Shown here: in pieces, positions 9,197 to 9,608 of the stretch
Layout of the letters: every line of letters begins with the position of its first letter
Numbering within the stretch: the first letter of the stretch is position 1
DNA from: an uncultured Acidimicrobiaceae bacterium
GTDB taxonomy: Bacteria > Actinomycetota > Acidimicrobiia > Acidimicrobiales > Microtrichaceae
DNA length: 9,608 nt
Assembly: GCA_937868025.1 (NCBI GenBank)
Contig: CALMLJ010000423.1
Span: forward strand, 1 to 9,608
Direction of reading: 5' to 3'
Notes under the pieces: model-generated
The model's database searches: none
What the model saw: the letters and a program-made list of their open reading frames with translations, nothing else
What the model was told of the DNA's origin: nothing
Made by a program: the position numbers and the translations under genes

Positions 9197-9601
9197 ATGC
9201 CCGATCCCAGCCCGTCCACCCGCGTCGCTCATACCGCGGCCGGCGCCGTCGCTGTCGGTCCGTACTCCCATGCGGTCGATGCAGGGTTCTTCGTGGTGTG
9301 CTCGGGGCAGACCCCGCTCGACAGCACGACCGGCAAGCTGGTCGAGGGTGACATCGGCGCCCAGACGCGGCAGGTGTTCGCCAATCTGTGGGCGGTACTC
9401 GAGGCCGCACGCCTCACGCCCGACGACGTGGTGAAGGCCAACGTGTTCCTCGTCGACATGGACGACTTCCCGGCGATGAACGCGGTCTACGCGGAGATGT
9501 TCGCCGAGCCCTACCCGGCCCGCACCACCATCGGTGTGGCGTCGCTTCCGCTCGGAGCCCGCGTCGAGATCGAACTCATGGCGCACCGTCCCGGCGCGTA
9601 G
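9197..9601 (+). CDS. ridA: RidA family protein (YjgF/YER057c/UK114), enamine/imine deaminase
   Basis: RidA proteins are small trimeric enzymes that hydrolyse reactive enamines and imines, such as 2-aminoacrylate released by PLP-dependent lyases, to keto acids and ammonia. This 134-aa protein has the usual length. It contains GPYSHAV (Y23), CSGQTPLD (S36), MNAVY (N95), YPART (R109, the carboxylate-binding arginine) and RVEIELMA (E124). These correspond to E. coli Y17, S30, N88, R105 and E120; the C107 position is T111 here. Retention of the arginine and glutamate argues for an active RidA rather than a degenerate relative. It lies 23 bases after egtD on the same strand and is probably in the same operon. 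It may act on the by-product of the final ergothioneine C-S lyase step; that link is an inference. The stop is TAG, and only seven bases remain to the window edge. Confidence 0.9.
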   Translation: MPDPSPSTRVAHTAAGAVAVGPYSHAVDAGFFVVCSGQTPLDSTTGKLVEGDIGAQTRQVFANLWAVLEAARLTPDDVVKANVFLVDMDDFPAMNAVYAEMFAEPYPARTTIGVASLPLGARVEIELMAHRPGA

Positions 9602-9608
9602 TCAGGCG

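Noticed and set aside
9602..9608. Terminator after ridA
   Set aside because: Only seven bases remain in the window, so nothing can be judged.

Overview
The window is very GC-rich, and its genes are packed tightly with strong G/C preference at third codon positions. Protein signatures point to a high-GC actinobacterium, possibly of the Acidimicrobiia/Ilumatobacter kind. This placement is an inference: it rests on the actinobacterial look of the topoisomerase subunits and on general style, since there is no rRNA or other taxonomic marker.

Left part (1-5977). After the 3' tail of an unidentified plus-strand gene (1-120), three minus-strand genes run in one direction with gaps of only 30 and 37 bases. 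In order of transcription they are a type IIA topoisomerase A subunit (826 aa), a GT4-type glycosyltransferase (416 aa) and a type IIA topoisomerase B subunit (684 aa). Several motifs fit the ParC/ParE (topoisomerase IV or 'GyrA2/GyrB2') paralogs of actinobacteria better than housekeeping GyrA/GyrB, including the lack of a canonical GyrA box. Catalytic residues are intact in both subunits. A glycosyltransferase between two topoisomerase subunit genes is unexpected.

Middle (5978-6166). This is a divergent intergenic region of about 190 bases. It holds a possible -10 element for the topoisomerase operon, three short inverted repeats and three phased copies of TGT(A/C)AGG just before the next operon.

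Right part (6167-9601). A plus-strand operon contains an unidentified 237-aa protein, egtB (430 aa), egtD (329 aa, ATGA overlap with egtB) and a RidA-family gene (134 aa). EgtD makes hercynine from histidine and SAM. EgtB joins hercynine to a thiol donor as a sulfoxide. This EgtB resembles the alternative EgtB class studied in Chloracidobacterium thermophilum rather than the mycobacterial class, and no egtA or egtC is present in the window, so cysteine may be used directly. The C-S lyase (EgtE) that would finish ergothioneine is also not in the window. RidA could remove the 2-aminoacrylate expected from such a PLP lyase.

The best candidates for something undescribed are the uncharacterised first gene of the ergothioneine operon, the RidA-ergothioneine link, and the glycosyltransferase inside the topoisomerase operon. 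No tRNA, rRNA, CRISPR, insertion sequence or prophage signal was seen.
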